From positions 3,162,001 to 3,226,000 of the forward strand of contig NC_017093.1 in the NCBI RefSeq assembly GCF_000284295.1: 64,000 nucleotides of DNA. Reading direction: 5' to 3'. The translations under genes were made by a program, and so were the position numbers. Under the pieces are notes generated by a model, which was not told the DNA's origin, ran no database searches, and worked only from the letters and a program-made list of their open reading frames with translations. This document shows positions 40,173 through 47,894 of this stretch, in pieces (the first letter of the stretch is position 1; each line of letters starts with the position of its first letter). The stretch comes from Actinoplanes missouriensis 431 (GTDB taxonomy: Bacteria > Actinomycetota > Actinomycetes > Mycobacteriales > Micromonosporaceae).

Positions 40173-40406
40173 GTGACCGAGAACGGAACCCTCCTCCACC
40201 CGATCGCCGCCGCCGACCTTGCTCCGACCCTCACCGGCATCGCCTTCTGGACGGTGCTGCTCGCCGCGTACGTCGCGCTGTTCGTCGCCACGCTCGTCAG
40301 CGTCTGCCGGGCGCCGCTGGACGCTCAGGCCCGTACCCGATGGGTCTGGTTCGTGGTGCTGGCACCGGGCCTCGGCATCGCTCTCTGGTTCGCGAAGCGG
40401 CCCTGA
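40173..40406 (+). CDS. PLDc_N-domain small membrane protein
   Basis: The 77-residue product has two helices: AFWTVLLAAYVALFVATLVS and TRWVWFVVLAPGLGIALWFA. The second, with the WxWxxxVLxPxLGxxLWF pattern, is the hallmark of the PLDc_N (phospholipase D nuclease N-terminal-like) family of small membrane proteins. Their role is unknown. The GTG start follows about 70 bp after the MerR stop, and the protein ends 116 bp before the DUF4173 gene. Confidence 0.72.
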   Translation: MTENGTLLHPIAAADLAPTLTGIAFWTVLLAAYVALFVATLVSVCRAPLDAQARTRWVWFVVLAPGLGIALWFAKRP

Positions 40407-40522
40407 CATCCCGCATCTGTGCCAATCGACCTAGGCGTCGGGGCGATACGGACACGTCCCGGCGTAGAAATTGCCGTGCGCACGCCCTACAGTGTGCGGA
40501 CCGAGCAACCTAGGAGGGTGCA

Positions 40523-42577
40523 GTGGCGGACCTGCCACCAGAGAAGCCGGACCCGGCTGAGACCGACGTTCCCGTTCCGGCGCCGCAGTTGCTGGTCATG
40601 CCGCCCAGCGACGCGATCCCGTCGATGGTCTGGCCGGGGACCGACGGCGAGGTCGCGTGGGCGATTCCGGTTCAGATTCCCTCTGGTACGCGGGGATACG
40701 CCCTGTTCGTGCCGATGGTCCCGGCGCAACCGGCGACAGTGGACGCGGCCGAGCCGGCCGCTGTCGCCTCGTCCCCGAAGCCGGCGGCCGCTGCTGCCTC
40801 GTCCCCAAAACCGGCGGCGGCCGCTGCTGCCTCGTCTCCGGAACCGGCGGCGGCTGCAGTCGACTCGTCTCCGAAGTCGGCGCCGGCGCCGGCCGCTGTT
40901 GCCGAGTCTCCGAAGCCGGTTTCGAAGCCCGCTGCGGTGGCCAACGCGACCCCGTCGGATCTGGCGGGCGCCACGGTGCAGGCCTTCCCGCCGATGCAGC
41001 CGCAGCGATCCACCCCACCGGGCCAGCGCCCCCAGTCGATCCACCCGTTCGGCACCTACGAGCGCCCGCCGTCGGCCTGGGAGACGTTCCGCAAGAAGAA
41101 CTGGCCCGGCCCGAAGCAGGCCCGCGGCTGGGCCGTCCCCGGCGGTGTGCTCGCCGGCGCCCTCGGTTTCCTGGTGTTCCTGCCGCTGGACCGGGTCGGC
41201 ATCGGCTGGTTCCTGGGCTGGCTGGCGCTCACGCTGGGCGTCGGCTTCGCGGTCCGCGGCTCGAAGGACCTGTCCCGCACCGAGCGGCTGATCCGGTCCG
41301 GCTGGGCCGCAGCCGCGCTCGCGCTGATGCTCATCCCGGCGTTCCGCAACGCGTGGTGGCTGGTCACGTTCAGCGTGATCGGCGCGATCGGCTGCACCGC
41401 GCTGGCGATCGTCGGCGGCCGGCAGGTCAGATCGATCCTGTTCAGCCTGGTGGCGGCCCCGTACGCGGCCTTCGCCGGCATCCCGTGGGTCCGCCGACAC
41501 CTGAAGAGCAGCCGGGAACCCGGCATCGCCCGGCGGATCTTCTTCTCCGTGGCGCTCACCGTCGTGGTGCTGTTCGTCTTCGGCGCGCTGCTCTCCTCGG
41601 CCGACGTCGCGTTCTCCAACCTGCTCGACGACGCCGTCCCGGATCTTGCCGTCGGCTCGATCTTCACCTGGGTCTTCCTCACGGTCGCCGGTGGCCTGCT
41701 CGCGGTCTCCGGCATCTACACGCTCACCGCGCCGCCCGCCACGTCCAGCCTGGACACCGAGGGTAAGGGCCGGTTCGGGCTGATCGAGTGGGCGCCGGCC
41801 GGCGCCGCGCTGGTGCTGCTCTTCGCCGGCTTCGTCGGGGTGCAGTTCACGGTGCTCTTCGGCGGCAGCCGGCACGTGCTGAAGACGGCCGGGCTCAGCT
41901 ACTCGGAGTACGCCCGCAGCGGCTTCTGGCAGCTCGTCGCGGTGACCCTGCTGTCGCTGGCACTGATCGCGGCGCTGGCCCGCTGGGCGAAACGGGATCA
42001 GCCGGGGGAGCGGGTGATGCTCCGCGTACTCCTGGGTCTGCTCTGTGGTCTGAGCGTCGTCATCGTGGCGTCCGCGCTGTCCCGGATGTGGGAGTACCAG
42101 CGGGTTTACAGCTTCACCGGCGAGCGGATCTTCGTGATGGCGTCCGAGATGCTGCTCGGCGTGATCTTCGTGCTGATCGCGGTCGCGGGCATCAAGTGGC
42201 AGGGCCGCTGGATCCCGGCGACCACCGTCGGCCTCGCCGTCATGATGCTTCTCGGCCTCGCCGTCCTCGACCCCGAGGGCTACGTGGCCAGCCGTAACGC
42301 CGCCCGCTACGAGGGATCCGGCAAGATCGACGCCTGGTACCTGCGTGCTCTCTCCGCCGACGCGACTCCCGCTCTGGCCGAATTGCCCGATCCGGTACGG
42401 CGGTGCACCCTCAGCTGGATCGCCAAGGACCTGAAGGAACCCGACCCCTGGTACGCCTGGAACCTCGGTCGCCAGCAGGCCCGCGAGGAGCTGAAGAAGC
42501 TGGGCCCGGGCGCGATCGGCAACCAGAAGGACTGCACGGCCGCCGACCAGTTCGACCTGCCCAAGACCCGCCGATGA
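40523..42577 (+). CDS. DUF4173 polytopic membrane protein with a Pro/Ala repeat N-terminus
   Basis: The 684-residue product has a long cytosolic N-terminal region. Residues about 75-145 are low-complexity repeats (SSPKPAAAAASSPKPAAA-like), followed by a conserved-looking linker and about 12 membrane helices from about residue 200. The central block FSNLLDDAVPDLAVGSIFTW and the later SGFWQLVAVTLLSLALIAAL fit the DUF4173 family. The last 80 residues are soluble with DAWYLRALSADATPALAELP and YAWNLGRQQAREELKKLG. The family function is unknown. Start is the GTG at 40523 after AGGAGGGTGCA. A strong hairpin follows the stop. Confidence 0.8.
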   Translation: MADLPPEKPDPAETDVPVPAPQLLVMPPSDAIPSMVWPGTDGEVAWAIPVQIPSGTRGYALFVPMVPAQPATVDAAEPAAVASSPKPAAAAASSPKPAAAAAASSPEPAAAAVDSSPKSAPAPAAVAESPKPVSKPAAVANATPSDLAGATVQAFPPMQPQRSTPPGQRPQSIHPFGTYERPPSAWETFRKKNWPGPKQARGWAVPGGVLAGALGFLVFLPLDRVGIGWFLGWLALTLGVGFAVRGSKDLSRTERLIRSGWAAAALALMLIPAFRNAWWLVTFSVIGAIGCTALAIVGGRQVRSILFSLVAAPYAAFAGIPWVRRHLKSSREPGIARRIFFSVALTVVVLFVFGALLSSADVAFSNLLDDAVPDLAVGSIFTWVFLTVAGGLLAVSGIYTLTAPPATSSLDTEGKGRFGLIEWAPAGAALVLLFAGFVGVQFTVLFGGSRHVLKTAGLSYSEYARSGFWQLVAVTLLSLALIAALARWAKRDQPGERVMLRVLLGLLCGLSVVIVASALSRMWEYQRVYSFTGERIFVMASEMLLGVIFVLIAVAGIKWQGRWIPATTVGLAVMMLLGLAVLDPEGYVASRNAARYEGSGKIDAWYLRALSADATPALAELPDPVRRCTLSWIAKDLKEPDPWYAWNLGRQQAREELKKLGPGAIGNQKDCTAADQFDLPKTRR

Positions 42578-42579
42578 CC

Positions 42580-42616
42580 GACGGGGTGCTCCGGTCGTGG
42601 ACCGGAGCACTCCGTC
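42580..42616. terminator. Bidirectional terminator between DUF4173 gene and rpmE2
   Basis: A stem of 16 positions with a single mismatch (GACGGGGTGCTCCGGT at 42580-42595 against ACCGGAGCACTCCGTC at 42601-42616), loop CGTGG, fills the gap between the two converging stops. Confidence 0.75.
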
Positions 42617-42638
42617 AGGGCGCCGATGCGCTCACGCG

Positions 42639-42890
42639 TTACTTGGCGAACTTCGCGTACTTGGCCTTGAACTTCTCGATGCGCCCCGCGGTGTCGAGCA
42701 CGCGGCTGCGGCCGGTCCAGAAGGGGTGGCTGGCCGCCGAGATCTGGACGTCGATGACCGGGTACGTGACGCCGTCGGTCCAGTCGATCGTCCTGGTGCT
42801 CGTCTCGGTGGAGCGGGTCAGGAACGCGAAGTCGGCGTTCCGGTCGCGGTAGACGACGCTGCGGTACTCGGGGTGGATTCCGGTCTTCAT
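42639..42890 (-). CDS. rpmE2: Ribosomal protein L31 type B (zinc-free paralogue)
   Basis: The 83-residue protein starts [20 protein letters not shown] and contains [18 protein letters not shown], then [20 protein letters not shown], all hallmarks of type B L31. It has no cysteine at all, unlike the zinc-binding type A protein. These paralogues replace the zinc-containing form under zinc limitation and are normally repressed by Zur. The ribosome site is CTGGAGG about 7 bases upstream. I see no convincing Zur box in the 166 bp between its start and the IS element; GGGAATCCTTTTCCC at 42979-42993 is only a weak palindrome. A terminator hairpin follows. Confidence 0.95.
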   Translation of the reverse strand: MKTGIHPEYRSVVYRDRNADFAFLTRSTETSTRTIDWTDGVTYPVIDVQISAASHPFWTGRSRVLDTAGRIEKFKAKYAKFAK

Positions 42891-43056
42891 AGCTGACCTC
42901 CAGGTTGATCGACAGGCACAACCGATCCGCCACCCTCGATATTTCGCCCGCGATTGTGTCCTGCGAGACAGCCGGCGCGGGAATCCTTTTCCCCGGACAT
43001 GGGGTGTACCGGCGGTGCATCCTTTATCAGTGCCTCGCGCCAGCGGGCCGGACGCG

Positions 43057-44000
43057 GTTCTCTGAGTGAGTGTTTGAGTGTGGTGTCGCACGGCGTGTCC
43101 CTGGGTGCGGCGAGAGTGGTCTGAAGCTGGCGTGGTGGAGCGTGAGCGTCGGTACCCGTCTGACCTGACTGACGAGCAGTGGGAGATCGTGGAGCCGATG
43201 CTCCCGTTGATCAAGTCGCCGGGCCGGATCCCGAAGCATCCGCGCAGGACGATCGTTGATGCGATCTTGTACGTGGTCCGCAGCGGTTGCTCGTGGCGGC
43301 AGCTACCGGTCGACTTCCCGCCTTGGCAGACCGTGTACTGGCAGTTCCAGCAGTGGGAGAAACGCCAGGTCACCGAGCGCATCCTGGAAGAGTTGCGGGA
43401 GCAGGTCCGCCTGGCCGAGGGCCGCGAAGCCGAGCCGTCGGCCGGTGTCATCGACTCGCAGTCGGTCAAGGCCGCCGACACCGTCGGCAGCGACAGCCGC
43501 GGCTACGACGCCGGGAAGAAGATCAACGGACGTAAGCGGTTCATCGTCACTGACACTCTTGGCCTGCTGGTCGTAGTCTGCGTGATGTCAGCGTCCTGGC
43601 AGGACCGCGACGGCGCGAAGACGACCTTGCTGTCGACGTACCTGACCACGTCGATCCGGCACGTGTTCGCCGATCAGGGCTTCGCCGGCCGGTTGGTCGA
43701 CTGGGCTGCCGAAACGCTCAAGACCACCATCGAGATCGTCCGTAAGCCCGCCGACCAGCGTGGGTTCGTGGTCCATCCCCGGCGGTGGGTGGTCGAGCGC
43801 AGCCTCGCGTGGCTGACCGCGCACCGCCGGCTGGCCCGTGACTATGAACGCGACCCCGCGGTTTCTGAGGCATTGATCCGCTGGGCCGCGATCAACACCA
43901 TGGTCCGCCGTCTCGACCGCGGCCGACCCGCCATCCGCCAGGGCCGCCGGACATTGAGCACGCCCGGATAACAGCACTCTCAAACACGCACTGAGAAACA
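43057..44000 (+). mobile_element. IS5-family insertion sequence
   Basis: Imperfect terminal inverted repeats of about 25 bp flank one transposase gene. The left end reads GTTCTCTGAGTGAGTGTTTG and the reverse of the right end GTTTCTCAGTGCGTGTTTGA. The sequence GCG stands just outside both ends and may be the 3-bp target duplication, though this is weak evidence. Ends are approximate to 1-2 bp. The element is about 940 bp and looks intact. Confidence 0.8.
43132..43971 (+). CDS. IS5-family transposase (DDE)
   Basis: The 279-residue product begins near [20 protein letters not shown], the standard IS5/DUF4096 start, then [20 protein letters not shown] and [20 protein letters not shown]. The DDE catalytic core shows [18 protein letters not shown] (first Asp), [16 protein letters not shown] (second Asp) and the last Glu in [20 protein letters not shown]. 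The GTG at 43132 is chosen because an in-frame GTG at 43078 lies inside the terminal repeat. No frameshift or stop is seen, so the element is probably active or recent. It separates rpmE2 from rpmJ2. Confidence 0.92.
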   Translation: MVERERRYPSDLTDEQWEIVEPMLPLIKSPGRIPKHPRRTIVDAILYVVRSGCSWRQLPVDFPPWQTVYWQFQQWEKRQVTERILEELREQVRLAEGREAEPSAGVIDSQSVKAADTVGSDSRGYDAGKKINGRKRFIVTDTLGLLVVVCVMSASWQDRDGAKTTLLSTYLTTSIRHVFADQGFAGRLVDWAAETLKTTIEIVRKPADQRGFVVHPRRWVVERSLAWLTAHRRLARDYERDPAVSEALIRWAAINTMVRRLDRGRPAIRQGRRTLSTPG

Positions 44001-44027
44001 GCGAAACCGTTGATCCAAGGAGAGATC

Positions 44028-44063
44028 ATGCGTGGTGCAGTGCTGCACGCTCCCGGCGACGAC
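44028..44063 (+). pseudogene. 5' stub of a zinc-type alcohol dehydrogenase gene
   Basis: A good ribosome site (AAGGAGAG) and ATG are followed by MRGAVLHAPGDD, the usual first residues of medium-chain zinc alcohol dehydrogenases. After about 12 codons the similarity ends and the frame runs on into the 3' end of the GAP gene. The rest of the dehydrogenase is absent. It lies 27 bp from the right end of the IS5 element, so a deletion next to the IS is the likely cause. Confidence 0.5.
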
Positions 44064-44085
44064 ACTGCGGACCCTCTGAGAGCCG

Positions 44086-44760
44086 TCACCAGAGGATACC
44101 GGCCGCGTCGCCGACCAACTGGGCGCCGATCACCAGGCACAGCACCGACATGATCACGGCGTTGTGGCTGCTCATCCAATCCTTGAGGCGGCCCAGCAGA
44201 TCGGCGGACCGGTCACCCATGGCGAAGTAGAGGACGAGCGGTGCCGCCACGCCGAGCGTTCCCACAACCATGAAGATTCCGTACGCCGCCGCCTGCTGCC
44301 CGCCCGGGATGCCCGTCTGGGCGATGGCGGTGGCGCCGGCCACCGCCAGCAGCAGATTCTTCGGGTTGACCGCGGACAGCGCCGCTGCCACGCCGAACGA
44401 CTTGAGCGCCCCGAACCCGTCGATCGCGTTCATCCATCCGGGCATCGCCGCCGCCTCACCCCGCTGCGGCCGGCCGCGGAACTGCCAGCCGGCCAGCAGC
44501 ATCAGCAACAGCCCCAGCACGAGCTTCAGCCAGCCGGCCCAGGCAGGCGGGCCGGCGCCGTCGGTGTCCGGGGCGGGGCCGGAGAGCAGCAGCACGAGCG
44601 CGCCGACGGCGGCGAGACCGGCCAGCCAGCCGGCGACGAACGCTGGACCGTTGGTCCGGGCTCTCGGGGTCGTCAGCATGAGAATCACCGCGATGATCGG
44701 TACGGGGCTCAGCGCCACACCGACAGCCGTGGCCAGGCTCCCGCCAATCGCCTCGCCCAT
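44086..44760 (-). CDS. GAP-family (Sap-like) polytopic membrane protein
   Basis: From the ATG at 44760 the product is 224 residues with six hydrophobic helices. The first is GEAIGGSLATAVGVALSPVP; the later block FGVAAALSAVNPKNLLLAVA is characteristic of the GAP/Sap (sulfolipid-addressing protein) family, relatives of LysE-type exporters. In mycobacteria such proteins help export glycolipids and peptidolipids. The second half carries YGIFMVVGTLGVAAPLVLYF. The frame runs upstream to 44811 through octanucleotide repeats, but that extension is not credible protein. The substrate is unknown. Confidence 0.8.
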   Translation of the reverse strand: MGEAIGGSLATAVGVALSPVPIIAVILMLTTPRARTNGPAFVAGWLAGLAAVGALVLLLSGPAPDTDGAGPPAWAGWLKLVLGLLLMLLAGWQFRGRPQRGEAAAMPGWMNAIDGFGALKSFGVAAALSAVNPKNLLLAVAGATAIAQTGIPGGQQAAAYGIFMVVGTLGVAAPLVLYFAMGDRSADLLGRLKDWMSSHNAVIMSVLCLVIGAQLVGDAAGILW

Positions 44761-44781
44761 CACGTCCTCCTCGTCGGCGGC

Positions 44782-44837
44782 CGGCGCTCCGGCATTCCGG
44801 CGCTCCGGCATTCCGGCGCTCCGGCGCTCCGATTCTC
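44782..44837. repeat. Octanucleotide tandem repeat upstream of the GAP gene
   Basis: Seven octamers run head to tail: CGGCGCTC, CGGCATTC, CGGCGCTC, CGGCATTC, CGGCGCTC twice, and CGATTCTC. The array occupies the GAP gene leader, 22 bp before its ATG, where length changes could alter expression. Confidence 0.85.
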
Positions 44838-44975
44838 CGGGGGCATGACCGGCTCACGCCTCACCCGCTGCGGGTTAGGCGGCGCCGGGAGGCCCGGAAA
44901 TAGCGGCGGGGGCGGCGACGTTCAGATCATCGTGTACGGCGTAAGCCAGCGCCGTCGCGGAAAGAGGTCAGCGTC

Positions 44976-45098
44976 ATGAAGGTCCGCAATTCGCTCCGTT
45001 CGCTGAAGAGCAAGCCGTGCAGCGTCGTCACGCGCCGTCGCGGCCGCCAGGTCGTGGTGAACAAGAAGAACCCGCGGTGGAGCGGCCGCCAGGGGTAA
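44976..45098 (+). CDS. rpmJ2: Ribosomal protein L36 type B (zinc-free paralogue)
   Basis: The 40-residue product begins [20 protein letters not shown] and ends [15 protein letters not shown], the type B L36 pattern (YkgO-like). It lacks the zinc-binding Cys/His set of the type A protein; only one Cys, at position 15, is present. Together with rpmE2 it forms the zinc-saving ribosomal protein set, normally one Zur-controlled locus. Here the two genes face away from each other and are about 2 kb apart, separated by an IS5 element, a gene stub and the GAP gene. AAAGAGG precedes the ATG. A strong terminator follows. Confidence 0.93.
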   Translation: MKVRNSLRSLKSKPCSVVTRRRGRQVVVNKKNPRWSGRQG

Positions 45099-45121
45099 TC
45101 GCTCGCCGAACAGCTTCGTGC

Positions 45122-45152
45122 AAAGCCCACCCGGATCGTCCGGGTGGGCTTT
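45122..45152 (+). terminator. Strong intrinsic terminator of rpmJ2
   Basis: AAAGCCCACCCGGA (45122-45135) and TCCGGGTGGGCTTT (45139-45152) form a perfect 14-bp stem with loop TCG, followed by a T and then GCG. The A-rich left base and T-rich right base make it the clearest rho-independent terminator in the window. Confidence 0.92.
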
Positions 45153-45163
45153 TGCGCGTTCCC

Positions 45164-45299
45164 GGCGTCCCGGCGTTGCGGCGTTGCGGCGTCCCGGGGT
45201 GCCGGCGTGCCGGCGTTGCGGCGTTGCGGCGTGCCGGCGTTGCGGCGTCCCGGCGTTGCGGCGTTGCGGCGTCCCGGCGTTGCGGCGTCGTGGCGTCCC
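45164..45299. repeat. Octanucleotide tandem repeat, 17 copies, after rpmJ2
   Basis: Seventeen head-to-tail octamers of the form GGCGTNNC follow the terminator: GGCGTTGC, GGCGTCCC and GGCGTGCC alternate irregularly. Period 8 is exact across 136 bp. This is a second octamer array, with a different unit, near the same small gene. Confidence 0.9.
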
Positions 45300-45374
45300 G
45301 GCGGCGGGGTGCGGGCGTGAATCTTGGAAACGGCGATGCCGGCTGGCGCTCAGTGTTCACAAAACGGACGCGCC

Positions 45375-45418
45375 GCAGCACTGGAAGCCGAGCGAGCCGG
45401 GCTGGCTTCCAGTGCTGC
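45375..45418. repeat. Long perfect hairpin of unknown role
   Basis: GCAGCACTGGAAGCC (45375-45389) and GGCTTCCAGTGCTGC (45404-45418) are perfect 15-bp inverted repeats with a 14-base loop. It lies between the octamer array and the IS1182 element, with no gene on either side. Related short motifs (CAGCACTG, CAGCGCT) recur up to the IS end. Confidence 0.8.
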
Positions 45419-45449
45419 CAGAAGCGCTCCCGACAGCACTGTTCGCCAG

Positions 45450-45520
45450 CTGGTCCGGCCGGTCACCAGCGCTAGTGGGAGTGCATTGGGCGCCGGCTGG
45501 TCCGGCTGGTCACCAGCGCT
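45450..45520. repeat. 47-bp-period direct repeat at the left end of IS1182
   Basis: A 24-bp block starting CTGGTCCGGC and ending CACCAGCGCT occurs at 45450-45473 and again at 45497-45520 with one mismatch. The second copy ends inside the IS1182 left terminal repeat. No gene is present in 45153-45510; the stretch holds repeats, the hairpin at 45375 and this array. Confidence 0.75.
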
Positions 45521-47330
45521 GACCCTGATGGCTTATTCGGTGGGCGTGTCCGTTACCTATGGCCGTCGATGGAGTTATGTGGTCATGTCGATGCAGCCAA
45601 GGCCGTGGCCTGAGGTTCCGGAGCAGACTGCGCGGATGGCGCGGGCGGCGTTTCGGAAGGGGAATCTGGCGACGCGGATCCGTGATGAGTTGGGTCAGGT
45701 GTATGAGGACGGCCGGTTTGTGGCTGTGTTCGGGGTGCGGGGACGGCCGGGGATTTCTCCGGCGCAGTTGATGATCGTCAGTGTGTTGCAGTTCGCGGAG
45801 GATCTCACCGATCGGCAGGCCGCTGAGGCGGTCCGGGACCGGATCACCTGGAAATACGCGCTGGGTTTGGAGTTGGACGATCCGGGGTTCGATGCCAGTG
45901 TGCTCAGTGAGTTCCGGGCGAGGCTGGTCGATGGTGAGCTGAGCAGTCTGGCGCTGGACGCGTTGTTGCAGCGGCTGGCCGCGTTGAAGCTGGTCAAGGC
46001 CGCCGGTCGGCAGCGCACCGATTCCACGCATGTGCTCGCGGCGATCCGCCGGCTCAACCGTCTGGAGCTGGCCGGGGAAACGGTGCGGGCCGCGTTGGAA
46101 GCGTTGTCCGCCGCGGCGCCGGACTGGCTGACCACGGTGATCGACGCGTCCTGGCTCGACGTTTATGGCGCCCGGATCGACAATCTGCGGCTACCGGCCA
46201 GCCAGACCCGACGCGACGAACTGCTGCTGCAGTACGGCCGCGACGGCTATCACCTGCTCGATGCCGTGCACCAGCCGGACGCCCCGCCCTGGCTGGCCGA
46301 GATCCCCGCGGTCCAGGCGTTACGCCGGATCTGGATCCAGCAGTTCTGCGGCGACACCGACAGCAGCGGCCGGCGGGAGGTGCGACGGCGGGACCCCGCC
46401 CCCAGCGGGGACGGTGTCCCGCCGGCCAGAGACCGGATCGCCTCGCCGTATGAACACGACGCCCGTTACGCCACCAAACGCGGTAAGGCCTGGACCGGAT
46501 ACAAAGTCCACCTCACCGAAACCTGCGACCCACCCGAACCCCGCACCGCCAGCGGCAGCACCGGACGCGGGGACCACCCGAACCTGATCACCAACGTGGT
46601 CACCACCGCAGCCAGCACCGCCGACAACGCGATGACCGCCACCATCCACCAGCAACTCGCCGACAAGAACCTGACCCCCGCCGAACACCTGGTCGACTCC
46701 GGCTACCCGTCCGCGCACCTGCTCGTCACCGCCGCCCGCGACCACGGCATCACCCTGATCGCCCCCCTGCTAACCGACAACTCCACCCAAGCCCGCGCCG
46801 GCAACGGCTACGACAAAGCCGCGTTCACCATCGACTACGACACCCACCACAGCGTCTGCCCCCAAGGCCACACCAGCAGCACCTGGACACCCACCCAATC
46901 CCACGGCACCGACACCATCATCGTCGCCTGGCCCCGACACACCTGCCAACCCTGCCCCGTCAAACCACTCTGCACCACCAGCGACCGCCGCAAAATCGGC
47001 CTGCAACCCCGCGACCTGCACGAAGCCGCCACCACCCACCGCACCCAGCAGAACACCAGCGAATGGAAAACCCGCTACCACACCCGCGCCGGCATCGAAG
47101 GCACCATCCGCCAAACCACCCACGTCACCGGCATCCGCACCGCCCGCTACCGCGGCCTGCCCAAAACCACCCTCGAACACACCCTCGCCGCCACCGCCAT
47201 CAACATCATCCGCCTCGACCACTACTGGACCGGCAAACCCCTCAACCGCACCCGCACCACCCACCTCCAACGCCTCAACTTCACCCTCGCCGCCTAACCA
47301 CCGAATAAACCAGCAGGGTCAGCGCTGGTG
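45511..47330 (+). mobile_element. IS1182-family insertion sequence
   Basis: Terminal inverted repeats of 33 bp with two mismatches bound one transposase gene: left 45511-45543 (CACCAGCGCTGACCCTG...), right 47298-47330. The transposase stop abuts the right repeat. The element is about 1.8 kb, complete, and flanked by a 32-bp direct repeat (45478-45509 and 47331-47362) far longer than a normal target duplication. Confidence 0.88.
45585..47297 (+). CDS. IS1182-family transposase
   Basis: The 570-residue product begins MSMQPRPWPEVPEQTARMAR (ATG at 45585; an in-frame ATG at 45591 is also possible). It shows the IS1182 layout: N-terminal DUF772-type region (GRPGISPAQLMIVSVLQFAE, SVLSEFRARLVDGELSSLAL), the first catalytic Asp in GRQRTDSTHVLAAI, a middle zone TKRGKAWTGYKVHLTETC, LVDSGYPSAHLL with the second Asp, a Cys-rich segment CQPCPVKPLCTTSDRR, and the Glu in RAGIEGTIRQTTHVTGIRTA. 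The second half has unusually C-rich codons and a shift from NNG/NNC to mostly NNC. No frameshift is seen, so it is probably active. Confidence 0.93.
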   Translation: MSMQPRPWPEVPEQTARMARAAFRKGNLATRIRDELGQVYEDGRFVAVFGVRGRPGISPAQLMIVSVLQFAEDLTDRQAAEAVRDRITWKYALGLELDDPGFDASVLSEFRARLVDGELSSLALDALLQRLAALKLVKAAGRQRTDSTHVLAAIRRLNRLELAGETVRAALEALSAAAPDWLTTVIDASWLDVYGARIDNLRLPASQTRRDELLLQYGRDGYHLLDAVHQPDAPPWLAEIPAVQALRRIWIQQFCGDTDSSGRREVRRRDPAPSGDGVPPARDRIASPYEHDARYATKRGKAWTGYKVHLTETCDPPEPRTASGSTGRGDHPNLITNVVTTAASTADNAMTATIHQQLADKNLTPAEHLVDSGYPSAHLLVTAARDHGITLIAPLLTDNSTQARAGNGYDKAAFTIDYDTHHSVCPQGHTSSTWTPTQSHGTDTIIVAWPRHTCQPCPVKPLCTTSDRRKIGLQPRDLHEAATTHRTQQNTSEWKTRYHTRAGIEGTIRQTTHVTGIRTARYRGLPKTTLEHTLAATAINIIRLDHYWTGKPLNRTRTTHLQRLNFTLAA

Positions 47331-47362
47331 GGAGTGCATTGGGCGCCGGCTGGTTCGGCTGG
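47331..47362. repeat. Right copy of the 32-bp direct repeat flanking IS1182
   Basis: GGAGTGCATTGGGCGCCGGC followed by TGGTTCGGCTGG matches 45478-45509 with one C/T difference. It lies directly outside the right terminal repeat. Confidence 0.85.
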
Positions 47363-47894
47363 CGCTGAGTGCTGTCGGTCAGGGACGTCGCGAGCTGCCC
47401 GGCATCACCTGTCCCGCGTGCGCGCCTTGCGCCCGGCCCGGTGAACCGGATCGCCCGCGCGCCGGCCGCCCCGGCCGGACACGGGGGCGAGAGCAAACGC
47501 TGAGCCGCGGTGGGGGCACACGGTGAGCTGCGGCGGCGGGGGCGAGGGCGCACGTCGAGCTGCGGTGGCGGGGCGGGGGCACACGGTGAGCTGCGGCGGC
47601 GGGGGCGAGGGCGCACGGAAGCCGTTCGTGTGCTGACATCGCTGCCCTGGCACGGGTGGGGGCACACGCAACCGTTGTGTGCGTCCTGAGCCCGCCGATC
47701 GTGGAGCGCCGACGGTCCAGCCGTGGCCCACGCATGTGATCAAGCTCGGGTAGCCGTTCCCCGCTACGGCTGGCCCGACTCAGCCGTCGCCCAGCCCGGT
47801 GATCAAGGCTCGATTCCCAGCGCCGGCTACGGCTCGCTTAACGGCTCGCGGCTCGCTTAACGGCTCGCGGCTCGCTTAACGGCTCGCGGCTCGC
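47363..47894. other. Gene-free stretch, repeat-rich
   Basis: I find no credible gene. Open frames on both strands are low-complexity (Ala, Arg, Pro) and encode the repeats. The stretch contains the 63-bp repeat at 47512, then scattered motifs such as GTGATCAAG (twice, near 47736 and 47799) and CTACGGCT (twice), and leads into the 19-bp array at 47831. Confidence 0.6.
47512..47617. repeat. 63-bp tandem repeat, 1.7 copies
   Basis: GGGGGCACACGGTGAGCTGC starts at 47512 and again at 47575. The first 43 bp of the two units are identical, after which the second unit diverges. Within the unit, GCTGCGGYGGCGGGG is itself repeated, suggesting stepwise growth. Confidence 0.8.

Noticed and set aside
42979..42993. 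Zur box before rpmE2
   Set aside because: GGGAATCCTTTTCCC matches the usual 15-bp consensus at about half of the positions only; too weak to call.
43078..43131. Longer start for the IS5 transposase at 43078
   Set aside because: This GTG lies in the terminal inverted repeat, and the conserved protein begins at [14 protein letters not shown].
45375..45418. Integron attC site
   Set aside because: The hairpin lacks the R/L core boxes and extrahelical bases of attC, and there is no integrase or cassette array.
47379..47743. Minus-strand open frames of 110-120 codons after IS1182
   Set aside because: They encode the 63-bp repeat in Ala/Arg/Pro-rich low-complexity sequence, with no ribosome site.
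47750..47830. tRNA-like stretch with 7-bp complementary ends (GTAGCCG/CGGCTAC) and CGATTCCC
   Set aside because: The T-stem does not pair (GGCTC against AGCGC), no D-arm or anticodon arm can be formed, and the motifs belong to local repeats.
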